Source: Methanobacterium sp. UBA353 | GTDB taxonomy: Archaea > Methanobacteriota > Methanobacteria > Methanobacteriales > Methanobacteriaceae | Direction: 5' to 3' | Length of the DNA: 64,000 nt | NCBI GenBank assembly: GCA_002496805.1 | Contig: DALO01000002.1 | Span: 243,286-307,285, forward strand | In this document: in pieces, positions 7,550 to 16,200 of the stretch | Numbering within the stretch: the stretch's first letter is position 1 | Layout: each line of letters begins with the position of its first letter | Made by a program: the position numbers and the translations under genes | Notes under the pieces: generated by a model | The model's database searches: none | What the model was told of the DNA's origin: nothing | Seen by the model: only the letters and a program-made list of their open reading frames with translations

Positions 7550-8173
7550 TTGCATTTAACTGATGGCCTGATACCATTATGGCAGGCTGCAATCTATTGG
7601 ATTTTAACCATTGCGTTACTGGCATTATACATGTATAAACTTTCTAAAACTGAAGAAACAGAAAAAGTAATTGTTAAAACTGCAATTCTGGCTGCAGTGA
7701 CTATTGCTGCTTCTTCAATATCAATTCCATCGCCATTTGGAGTTCCCATACACTTGTTTATTATACCATTAGTGGCAATTTTACTCGGTCCTTTAAGTGG
7801 GATTGTAGTAGCCCTTTTATGTTTCTTAGTACAGTTCTTTTTACTGGGAATGGGCGGTATAACTTCTTTAGGTGCTAATGTAGTTACAATGGGAATTGTG
7901 ATGAGTTTTTCAACCTATTACTTCTACAAATTCATAGCTGAACTTGATGAAAGGTTAGGTATATTCTCCGCAACATTCATTGGGGTAATCATGGCCACCA
8001 TAACTCAGGTTGCCATTTTAATGTTTGCAGGTGTTGCCACACTTGAATTTTTAACGGCAACTTTAGTGCCATTCTATTTGTTTGTGGGAGTTATCGAAGG
8101 AATTATAAATGTTTTCATCATCCTATCTCTATTCAAAATGAAACCAGAATTAGCAACGGCAGAGGCAATTTAA
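7550..8173 (+). CDS. cbiM: ECF transporter S component, NikM/CbiM family (second copy)
   Basis: This is an intact CbiM/NikM-type metal-binding membrane subunit of about 207 residues with six or more hydrophobic segments. The start is the TTG at 7550: a GGAGGT site at 7537-7542 lies seven bases upstream, and the product then begins MHLTDGLIPLW, restoring the Met1-His2 metal-coordinating N-terminus that defines the family. Starting at the ATG at 7535 would bury this end behind five residues and destroy the ribosome binding site. A further His in PFGVPIHLF matches the third ligand region. It lies between two small exported proteins with His-rich mature N-termini. No T component or ATPase gene is beside it. 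Confidence 0.88.
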   Translation: MHLTDGLIPLWQAAIYWILTIALLALYMYKLSKTEETEKVIVKTAILAAVTIAASSISIPSPFGVPIHLFIIPLVAILLGPLSGIVVALLCFLVQFFLLGMGGITSLGANVVTMGIVMSFSTYYFYKFIAELDERLGIFSATFIGVIMATITQVAILMFAGVATLEFLTATLVPFYLFVGVIEGIINVFIILSLFKMKPELATAEAI

Positions 8174-8174
8174 T

Positions 8175-8660
8175 ATGATGAATTTAAAATTTATAGGGAT
8201 GTTAATTCTGATAATTGCTGCAGTCATGGTGCCAGTGAATGCCCATGGAGTTCATGTTACCGCTGATGAATCAGCTATTGTAATAGCTGATAACTCCACA
8301 AGTAAACTGGCCAGATCAGTGGCTGATGAAATGGGAGCTAATATCACTGTTTATAAGTTCGGTTCTGCTGATGCAGTTATCCATGAATTAGAACATGCCC
8401 TCGAGGACTCGAATAAGAAAATTTTGGTAGTGGCATACACCGACACAGTTCAAAAATTCATAGACAAACATCCTGAAGTCTCCAATCGGATCGTAATTGT
8501 TAATGCCAATAAAAGTTCCATCCAACAAGGTTTAACCAAGTTAGGCGTTGCAGGAGCAACCAGTTCCGGATTTTTAACTCCTTTGTTATCTGGTCTTCTC
8601 ATTGGGCTGGTATTTGGTCTGGGTATCGGCGCAGTTTGGATGAAGAGGAAATTAATTTAA
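8175..8660 (+). CDS. Exported membrane-anchored protein with His-rich N-terminus, NikM-associated
   Basis: This 161-residue protein starts one base after the stop of the NikM/CbiM gene. It has a signal peptide ending near VPVNA, a predicted mature start HGVHVTADES, a small alpha/beta domain of about 100 residues (including ESAIVIADNSTSKLARSVADEMGANITVYKF and KILVVAYTDTV) and a C-terminal transmembrane helix followed by WMKRKLI. The layout resembles the N component of Co/Ni ECF transporters (two membrane segments with an outer domain) but there is no PDGLE motif. I do not recognise the family by name. Coupling to nikM suggests an accessory subunit that hands metal to the S component; this is inference. 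Confidence 0.72.
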   Translation: MMNLKFIGMLILIIAAVMVPVNAHGVHVTADESAIVIADNSTSKLARSVADEMGANITVYKFGSADAVIHELEHALEDSNKKILVVAYTDTVQKFIDKHPEVSNRIVIVNANKSSIQQGLTKLGVAGATSSGFLTPLLSGLLIGLVFGLGIGAVWMKRKLI

Positions 8661-8917
8661 AAATCTATTTTTTTCATCTTTTTTTTCTAATCAAACATTT
8701 ACAAATTATCTATTCCCCCCGGGATAATGCCTATTTTTTTGGGGAATGGGACAATTGAATATAAAAGAATAGTAATTATAAAAACGAAAATATTTTATAG
8801 TAGTGCCTAATTATAAGATATACTGTTTTTAACCAAATAAACCAAAATTATCACTCTAAAAACACATTAAGTTCATAAATTTATTTTTAGTGATAATTAG
8901 ATAATGGAGGTGTTGAT

Positions 8918-9817
8918 ATGAATAGAAATGCCAAAATTTTGATGATTGGTATGGGTGGGCTTTCGGTAATGGTCATGTTTGTCCTGATTGTTCTGGTTAC
9001 GATGTCCTCTTCTTTCGGAGGTTCTGTAGCGGTCATACCAATTCAGGGCCAAATTGGATACAGTTCATCCAATATGTTAGGTGGAAGTGTTGTTAATCCT
9101 GACGAAATCAAGGAACAAATTAAAACAGCTGAAGCAGACAAATCGGTAAGTGCAATTCTTTTGGAAATAAATAGTCCAGGTGGAACACCGGTTGCCAGTG
9201 AAGAGATCATGGATGAAGTTAAAGATTGCAAAAAACCAGTGGTATCATGGATCAGTGATAATGGAGCATCTGGGGCTTATCTTGCAGCAACTGGCTCAGA
9301 TAAGATAGTTGCCAGTAATTCCTCAATGGTGGGAAGTATAGGTGTGATCATGGATTTAACCAATCTTTCGGATCTTTACCAGAAACTAGGAATCGATCGA
9401 TACGCAATAAAAGGTGGAAAATACAAGGATATTGGTGCTGACTACCGCGATCTGACCAGTGAAGAAAAAAGCATGCTTCAAACTATGGTAGACGAAAATT
9501 ATGAAAGTTTTGTGGCAAATGTTGCCCAAAACAGAAAATTAAGCAAAAAATACGTGGAAAGCATAGCAGAAGGACAAATATATACTGGAAAACAAGCCAA
9601 AAAACTGAAACTTATCGATGAAATTGGAGGAAAAGATCAGGCACTGGATATTGCAGCAAAGCTTGGAGGAATTCATGGACCATATAAAGTGATTACTATG
9701 AAATCTTCCCAGTCATTCAGTGACATTCTAAACACACTTTCCTCTAAGATCGGATATTCTATCGGAAAAGGAATAGGCAGTCTTTTAGAGGAGGATACTA
9801 TTCAAAATATGTATTAA
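8918..9817 (+). CDS. sppA: Signal peptide peptidase SppA-like membrane serine protease
   Basis: This 299-residue protein has one N-terminal transmembrane helix (about residues 8-30) followed by a Clp/crotonase-fold protease domain of the SppA family (peptidase S49), acting outside the membrane on leftover signal peptides. The catalytic dyad is visible: Ser118 in DNGASGAYLA and Lys170 in GGKYKDIGADYR. Other family marks are LEINSPGG and GSIGVIMD. Archaeal SppA proteins are of this single-domain short type and form ring oligomers. The ATG at 8918 has GGAGGTGTTG just upstream. It stands alone between the nickel-uptake set and the FmdE/CobN surface proteins, so any special link with them is unproven. 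Confidence 0.92.
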   Translation: MNRNAKILMIGMGGLSVMVMFVLIVLVTMSSSFGGSVAVIPIQGQIGYSSSNMLGGSVVNPDEIKEQIKTAEADKSVSAILLEINSPGGTPVASEEIMDEVKDCKKPVVSWISDNGASGAYLAATGSDKIVASNSSMVGSIGVIMDLTNLSDLYQKLGIDRYAIKGGKYKDIGADYRDLTSEEKSMLQTMVDENYESFVANVAQNRKLSKKYVESIAEGQIYTGKQAKKLKLIDEIGGKDQALDIAAKLGGIHGPYKVITMKSSQSFSDILNTLSSKIGYSIGKGIGSLLEEDTIQNMY

Positions 9818-10007
9818 AAAAGCTATGATATAATTAATAAGCACATTAAACAAGTTTGTTTCCCTATTTTTTTATTTATTTTCTATTTTTTTATTATTTA
9901 ATCTGCATTGTCCAGATAACGATGCGTATTACAAAAACAATTAGATTACCTATTAATGTATTACTTTTTTCATGAGTATTACTCACAGACTGCTTTTTGC
10001 CCTTTTT

Positions 10008-10038
10008 GTAATAACACAAAAGTTATATATAGTATTAC
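10008..10038 (+). promoter_or_regulatory. Dyad operator GTAATA-N19-TATTAC over the promoter (copy 2)
   Basis: This copy has the same 31-bp architecture as the site at 6881, with a TTATATATA TATA box inside the spacer, upstream of the FmdE-domain gene. Three additional GTATTAC half-sites lie further upstream at 9926-9932, 9958-9964 and 9976-9982, so this promoter may bind more than one repressor unit. The intergenic gap 9818-10128 holds nothing else that I can identify. Confidence 0.78.
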
Positions 10039-10080
10039 AACATATTGGGGCTTACATCATGCGATGTTCCTGAATGATAA

Positions 10081-10131
10081 AGGAGGTGAACATATATGAT
10101 GTTTTCAAAAACTAAAGGAGGTGAAAAGATG
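10081..10131 (+). promoter_or_regulatory. Tandem perfect ribosome binding sites before the FmdE-domain gene
   Basis: Two identical AGGAGGTGA sites occur 35 bp apart, at 10081-10089 and 10116-10124. Each is followed at a sensible distance by an in-frame ATG, at 10096 and 10129 respectively. The second start gives a clean signal peptide (MRKQ..., as in the CobN-like proteins), so it is the annotated one. The first would add eleven mostly polar residues. The duplication may allow two start points or simply boost initiation. Confidence 0.7.
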
Positions 10132-12834
10132 AGAAAACAAGGACTAATAATGGTAATAGCAATGTTAATGGCTGTAATTCTTTGTGGAGCAGTTTCAGCT
10201 GCTGATTCATCTAGTACTGGGGGTGGAACTGATCTTCCTGACGTAAATTCGTCTGATTCAGGTTTAGTTGATCCCATCATCCAAGTTAATGTGAATTATG
10301 AGTATCCAGATGATCAGATCAAACCAGAGATAACTGTCACAGATTCGAATAACGTCCAGATACCAGTCACTAATACTCCTGCCTTCAAGGGCTACCGTTT
10401 GAGTTTCGACTATCCAGGTGTGGCTAACGGTACACTATTTAAAATACTGGTCAAAGCCCCTGGATATATTGACCAAACACAAAATGTGCGAGTTTACCAG
10501 GATGGAACTGATCCCAACTTCTATGGTAGTGCAACCTTCGACATGAAGGCAACAGACAACTACAAATTAGGACGGGAGATAACCAAAAAAGCAGACGAAT
10601 TACTGAAATTCAAAAATGCAGACAGTGTCCTATGTATAACTACAGCAGGATTAGCCTATCGAAACGGTGTCACAACTCAAGACTGTTTAGAAGGCATACT
10701 AAATGGTTCAAAAGGTTTCATCACCTACGGGAAAGGAAACTTATTAACATTCCAGTCAACCCGAACCGACCCACTAGACTTCTGTTTCGTGGTGAGAAAA
10801 GGAAACGATTTAACCGCGGCTTTTTTCCAAAATGGAGCACTGACACCAGCTTATCTGGGTACATTCTCTTCATTAACACAGAATCTATGGGAAAAAACAT
10901 TAACCCCCAAGTTAGGTAAAAACGCCTTCGGTTATGTCAGCTTAACTCACGCTTGGAGGGAAGGACTATCCACCGACATCTTAAGACAAGCAGCTTACCA
11001 TGGCCACGTTTGTCTAGGAACCATCAGTGGACAGGCAATGATAAGCGTTCTTCTTAAATATTACCCTCCGGGAGTATATGCAGATGCTGGGGAACTAGAA
11101 GCAACAACTTACAGGGCAATAAGCGTGCCTGGTAACTCAGACGACGATGCATTTATCTATTCACTAGATTTAACCAGTGGAAAACGTTCATGGGTAGGAT
11201 ACAACACAGCTGCAGACAACATGGTCGGATTCATCCGATGGTGCGACAAAACCAAACTTGGAACCCTCATAATAATGAGATTCAACGAACAAGCCGTTGT
11301 TAACCTTTATAAAAAAGAAACTGGTCAAAGCGCATATTCAGGCATAGTCAGTGAACTCAAGTTCAATGCATGGTTAATGAAAAAATTAGAAAATAGCCCA
11401 GACTCTCTAGTGGAGATATTATATGTTTTCGAAAACATTACCCCTGAAATCCACAACCAATTAACAGGAGGAGTTGACTCTAAACAAGTTGTATGTGATG
11501 CTAGGGGATTGGACATGGATTACATACTTGGTTTGGGCTTACCTAATGTAGCAAACCAAAAAGTTCCCACAAATTATGATACTGGGAGCTTGACTCCAGC
11601 ACAAATCAAAGATATCGGAAAAAGAGCTGCTGAAGAAGCTATCAAACTATTCAAAGAAGCCGGAATAGATCTAGCGGACTATGTTGACAGCACCAAACTC
11701 ACTGTGTTCACAACTGCGGGTTACGTACGAGTCAATGGCCAAGTAATGGACATGACCATGGACGGGATCTTTGATGTTTTAGGATCCAGGCTCAGCAGAG
11801 CCACTTTATTACCAGTACACAACGCTAGGTACAACCCATTGTACTTCCAGTTCAGCCTGGAAAAGAATGGAACCGTGATCAGTAAAACCCTCTATTACGA
11901 TCCTGAAACAGGAAAATTCACAGCCAAAAACGAATCAGCATGTATCATAGACCAAGTAATCCTTTATAACCCACCATATGATGCATTAATGGCTTGGTTA
12001 TGGCATAACCACGTTTGTGGTGGTAGTTCACCAGGATACTTAATCACCAACTACATCTACGACAATTTCCCACTGGGAGATGATGAAAGCTACGCATTGA
12101 TCGGTAACTCAATCAGTTGCAGAGACGACATTTACTCCTATCTCTTAGGAATTTCTCCAGGATCAGCAACTTACTTCAGCCAGAGAATGACTAGTGCTAC
12201 AACAGGTAGTGATATTCTAGTTATCAGTATCTATGACAGTAAAACCAAAACCAGAAGAGTAGCCATTTTAAACTGGACAAATCCAAGGTTTAAATCAGGT
12301 TCCAACTCCTATGAAGAATACATAAAGTTGTACTGGGGTGATTATTCATCCCCTAATCTGGTATCTCCGCCAAAAATTGAATTAACTGCGGATACTTGGG
12401 TAACTGAAGCAGAATGGAATCGGATCATATCTGGAAACTCTCTAGATATCATCAAAGGATTACCTGTACGAACCAAAGAAGAACTAATTAAAATGCAAGG
12501 TGGTAATCTAAAACCAAACGGTGGTTCTAACCAGGGAAGTTCTTCCCAAGGAGGTTCTGCCAGTACTGGATCAGTCTTCGCTAATGGATCAGGTACAACC
12601 ATGTATGGTGGTTCAGTTGGAGATTCAGGAGTAAACGTAAGTGCTGCTGCTGAAACCACAACTTCCACTGGTTCTGAAGCTGGTGATGCTGGAAAATCCT
12701 ACGAAGTTACCAAAGCAGGACCACAAGGATCTGATGACTCACCATGGGGTGCATACGCTGTGGTAGGAGTTTTATCTGTTCTAGCATTAGCTGGTGTAGG
12801 ATTCTTCTTCAAAGGCAACCTGTTCGGTCAATAA
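10129..12834 (+). CDS. Secreted, membrane-anchored protein with two FmdE-like domains
   Basis: This 901-residue protein has a signal peptide (MRKQGLIMVIAMLMAVILCGAVSA), an Ig/transthyretin-like N-terminal domain (about 45-140), two homologous FmdE-like modules, a Ser/Gly-rich linker and a C-terminal membrane helix with a short tail. The first module carries HGHVCLG at about residues 291-297; the second carries HNHVCGG at about 626-632 and a later SCRDDIYSYLLG, like the Cys/Asp and Gly positions of FmdE. Each module also begins with a repeated segment (VLCITTAGLAYRNG, VFTTAGYVRVNG). FmdE-domain proteins are known from formylmethanofuran dehydrogenase operons and bind metal through the HGHxC motif. 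An exported tandem copy next to CobN-like surface proteins points to metal or corrinoid handling outside the cell. The N-terminal domain resembles that of CobN protein 3. Confidence 0.82.
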   Translation: MRKQGLIMVIAMLMAVILCGAVSAADSSSTGGGTDLPDVNSSDSGLVDPIIQVNVNYEYPDDQIKPEITVTDSNNVQIPVTNTPAFKGYRLSFDYPGVANGTLFKILVKAPGYIDQTQNVRVYQDGTDPNFYGSATFDMKATDNYKLGREITKKADELLKFKNADSVLCITTAGLAYRNGVTTQDCLEGILNGSKGFITYGKGNLLTFQSTRTDPLDFCFVVRKGNDLTAAFFQNGALTPAYLGTFSSLTQNLWEKTLTPKLGKNAFGYVSLTHAWREGLSTDILRQAAYHGHVCLGTISGQAMISVLLKYYPPGVYADAGELEATTYRAISVPGNSDDDAFIYSLDLTSGKRSWVGYNTAADNMVGFIRWCDKTKLGTLIIMRFNEQAVVNLYKKETGQSAYSGIVSELKFNAWLMKKLENSPDSLVEILYVFENITPEIHNQLTGGVDSKQVVCDARGLDMDYILGLGLPNVANQKVPTNYDTGSLTPAQIKDIGKRAAEEAIKLFKEAGIDLADYVDSTKLTVFTTAGYVRVNGQVMDMTMDGIFDVLGSRLSRATLLPVHNARYNPLYFQFSLEKNGTVISKTLYYDPETGKFTAKNESACIIDQVILYNPPYDALMAWLWHNHVCGGSSPGYLITNYIYDNFPLGDDESYALIGNSISCRDDIYSYLLGISPGSATYFSQRMTSATTGSDILVISIYDSKTKTRRVAILNWTNPRFKSGSNSYEEYIKLYWGDYSSPNLVSPPKIELTADTWVTEAEWNRIISGNSLDIIKGLPVRTKEELIKMQGGNLKPNGGSNQGSSSQGGSASTGSVFANGSGTTMYGGSVGDSGVNVSAAAETTTSTGSEAGDAGKSYEVTKAGPQGSDDSPWGAYAVVGVLSVLALAGVGFFFKGNLFGQ

Positions 12835-13150
12835 AAAAAACATTTCCCCTTTTTCTTTTTTTTGTCAATTCAAGTATTATTAAAATATTTCAATCGCTAC
12901 GAATATTTATCATAGATATCGTATTTTTGTTTTATAGGGTTTGTTTGAAGTTTTCATAGCTCATTGATTTTTGTAAATAAATTTAAATCTTATTAAACCT
13001 TTTTAAATCCAATATTTATATAATATTCTTCATAATGGCAAATTTCTAATTATATAGGTTTTTTGAAATTGTTGAAAAATAGGATTAAATAAGGATTTTT
13101 ATATTATTTTTCCAGATATTATTACGATTGAGCTGTTTTTGAGGCTATTA

Positions 13151-13181
13151 GTAATAACATAAAAGATATATATGGTATTAC
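13151..13181 (+). promoter_or_regulatory. Dyad operator GTAATA-N19-TATTAC over the promoter (copy 3)
   Basis: This is the third copy of the 31-bp dyad with the same 19-bp spacing and an ATATATAT TATA box inside. It is 80 bp upstream of the first CobN-like gene. The rest of the gap 12835-13260 is AT-rich and shows no gene. Confidence 0.78.
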
Positions 13182-13260
13182 TGCCATATTTAATTGAAGT
13201 TTATTAACATTATCAAGAGGAAAATTCACCATATTAAAAAGAAAATTAAGAGGCAAAGTT

Positions 13261-16200
13261 ATGATAAAAGCGAAAAATATGTTTTTACTGGTCTTAACTA
13301 TTCTTTTTGCTTTAACATTGAGTGGAACAGTATTTGCAGAAGATGTTGGGGGTGATTCAGAAGGTACACTATATCTAAACAACAATTCAGTTGAATCTTC
13401 AAATTCATTAAATGAGCTAGAAATCACTGGTCAAGTTAGGGACTGTGTCACTGGAGAACCATTTTCAGGGGTTGATGTAACTGCATCTTACAATGGCAGT
13501 CAACTTGCAACCACTAAAACTGATAATCAAGGAACATATTTATTGCATTTTTTCAGCAATTTTACCCAGTTCAATGTTACTGCTAGTTATCCTGGGCACA
13601 AATCATCATCTCAACAGGTTAGCACGGTTTTAACTGCAGACAATAACACAACCCTGATGAAGGGGAGTTCTGATTTTCAACTTGGAAAGCCTAAAGTGCT
13701 ATTTATTTTATATTCAGCAAAAGCCACATTCATTGATAATGTAAAAGATTGTGACTATTTGTATATCACTGTTTTCCCGGGAAAAAGTCTTCCGGAAACC
13801 ATAAAAGTCACTGATTATGACTTAATTTTTGTGGACTGGCTTTCTAGTGGTTTGTCTTATTGTAATCAGGTTGCTGCACTGATGGAAGAGGCTGTTGCTA
13901 AGAACATACCTGTTATAATCACTACAACTTACATTAATCATCCAAGTCAGGTTATAATTGCCGATAAAGTAACAGAATATCAATGGGTCAGGACATATTG
14001 GAGTAACATGAACAATATCAATGCAAGGGAACTTTTGAAATTCATCGGGGTTAAATTCTTCGGTTTAACACTTGAACAACCTAAAGCTCCGGTTCTGATT
14101 AAAAGTGAGGCAATTTATCACCCGGATGCAAATACAATATTCGAAAGTTTGAATGATTACTATGCATGGTATAATCATAATTCAATTAAACCCACTGTGG
14201 GAATATTGTTCCATGAAACTGATTTTAAAAATGGCGACTTATCTACTATTGATGCATTGATCCGTGCATTTGAAAATAAAGGATACAATGTAATTCCTTA
14301 TTTTTACCAGAATGATGGCAGACCTAACATTGCAAAATATCTTATGTTGAATAATAAGGCTGTTGTCGACTTAATTATACATTATAAGATGTTAAGCTGG
14401 TCTTCTAACAGTAATCCTGAAGATATTCAGTCAGATTTGCAAACTCTCAATGTTCCTGTGCTGAAAGCATATAAATATTTTGCAGATTACGATAGCTGGC
14501 TAAATGGAACACAAGGAATGCAGTCATCTAGTATTGGGGCCAATATTGTACCATCTGAGATGGATGGGATATTTGACACCATCATTATTGCCACCCAGGA
14601 AATGGATCCACAATACTCATCCTTTGGAGTGACTGTTTACAAACCAATTGAAAGACAGATTAACTGGTTGGTGGATAAGGCCATAGCCTGGATAAATCTG
14701 AGATTTGAAGAAAACATAGATAAAAAAATTGCCATTATCTATTGGCATGGTGTGGGTAAAGACAAAGGTGTAAGTGCAGGACATATGGATGCATATGGTA
14801 GTTTAGCCAATTTACTGGCTGCACTAAAAAATGAAGGGTACAATCTTGGAAACAGCCCATTACCTGACAGTGAGGATCTGGTGGAAATCATTCGAAATCA
14901 AGGTTATAACATCGGAATTTGGGCTCCGGGAGAGTTAACAAAACTGGTTACTAACTATCCTGTGATATTAATCCCTGAATATGAATACATGGCTTGGTTT
15001 AACCAATTAAATACAAATAAAAGACAAGAAGTCATTAGTATTTGGGGTGAGCCTCCAGGGGACATAATGGTTTATGTTAAAGATAACGTAAGGTACCTGG
15101 TCCTTCCTGTAATCCAGTATGGTAATATAATATTAGCACCAGAACCTTCACGTGGATATGCACAAGATGATAGTGCACTATATCATAGCAGCAGTATACC
15201 ACCAACACACCAGTATCTAGCATTCTATTTCTGGTTAAAAAAGGACTTTGGTGCAGATGCACTTATCGATTTCGGAAGACATGGTTCCTTAGCATGGTTA
15301 CCTGGTAAAACAGGACCTGGACTTGATATTGAAAACTGTTGGCCAGCAATTGTAAGTCAAGACATGCCAGTTATCTATCCGTTCACAGTTGAAGGTAGCG
15401 AAGGTCTTCTACCAAAAAGACGTCAGGGTGCCGTAATGATCAGTCATTTAATTCCTTCAATGACTGTTTCTGAACTTTATGGTCAACTAGCAGTGTTAAA
15501 AGATAAGATAAATGACTACAATGCGCCTAATATTGATGCAGATACTAAGTTAGCTCTTAAAAATTCTATTTTAACCATAGTTAGTGATCTTAAAATAAAT
15601 GAAGATATGGGCATAGGCATAAGTACTATCAATAACGCAAATTTCGATGAATTCCTAGGAAAACTACATGACTATCTTGAAGACATAGAATCTGAATTCA
15701 TACCGTATGGTTTACATATACTGGGAAAGGCACCTACTGGGGAACAGTTAACCAACATGGTTCAAACCCTTTTAGGTTACAATTTCCGAGATTATATGGC
15801 TAATAACAATTTAAATAACGCCAATGTACAAGCATTGCTTACTGCAGTCTTGATTAATGGTATGTCACCTGAACAAGCACAATCTTCAGTACTAGGCAAT
15901 GTTAACAGTATAATGACCGGTTATCTTTTAACTGCAATTGATTATGCTGCTAAGATCAACAACTGTACCAATGAATTAACCAGCATCATAAATGCCTTAA
16001 ATGGAAAATATATACCTCCGGGTATGTCGGGGGATCCTGTTATCAATCCTGATGTTCTTCCTACTGGAACTAACTTCTACTCATTTGATCCAAGAAGGGT
16101 ACCATCAGCAGAAGCAACTGCAATTGGTAACAAGATGGCACAGGATATGATTGATCGTTACTTGAAGGAAACTGGGAAATATCCTGAAAAAATATCTTTC

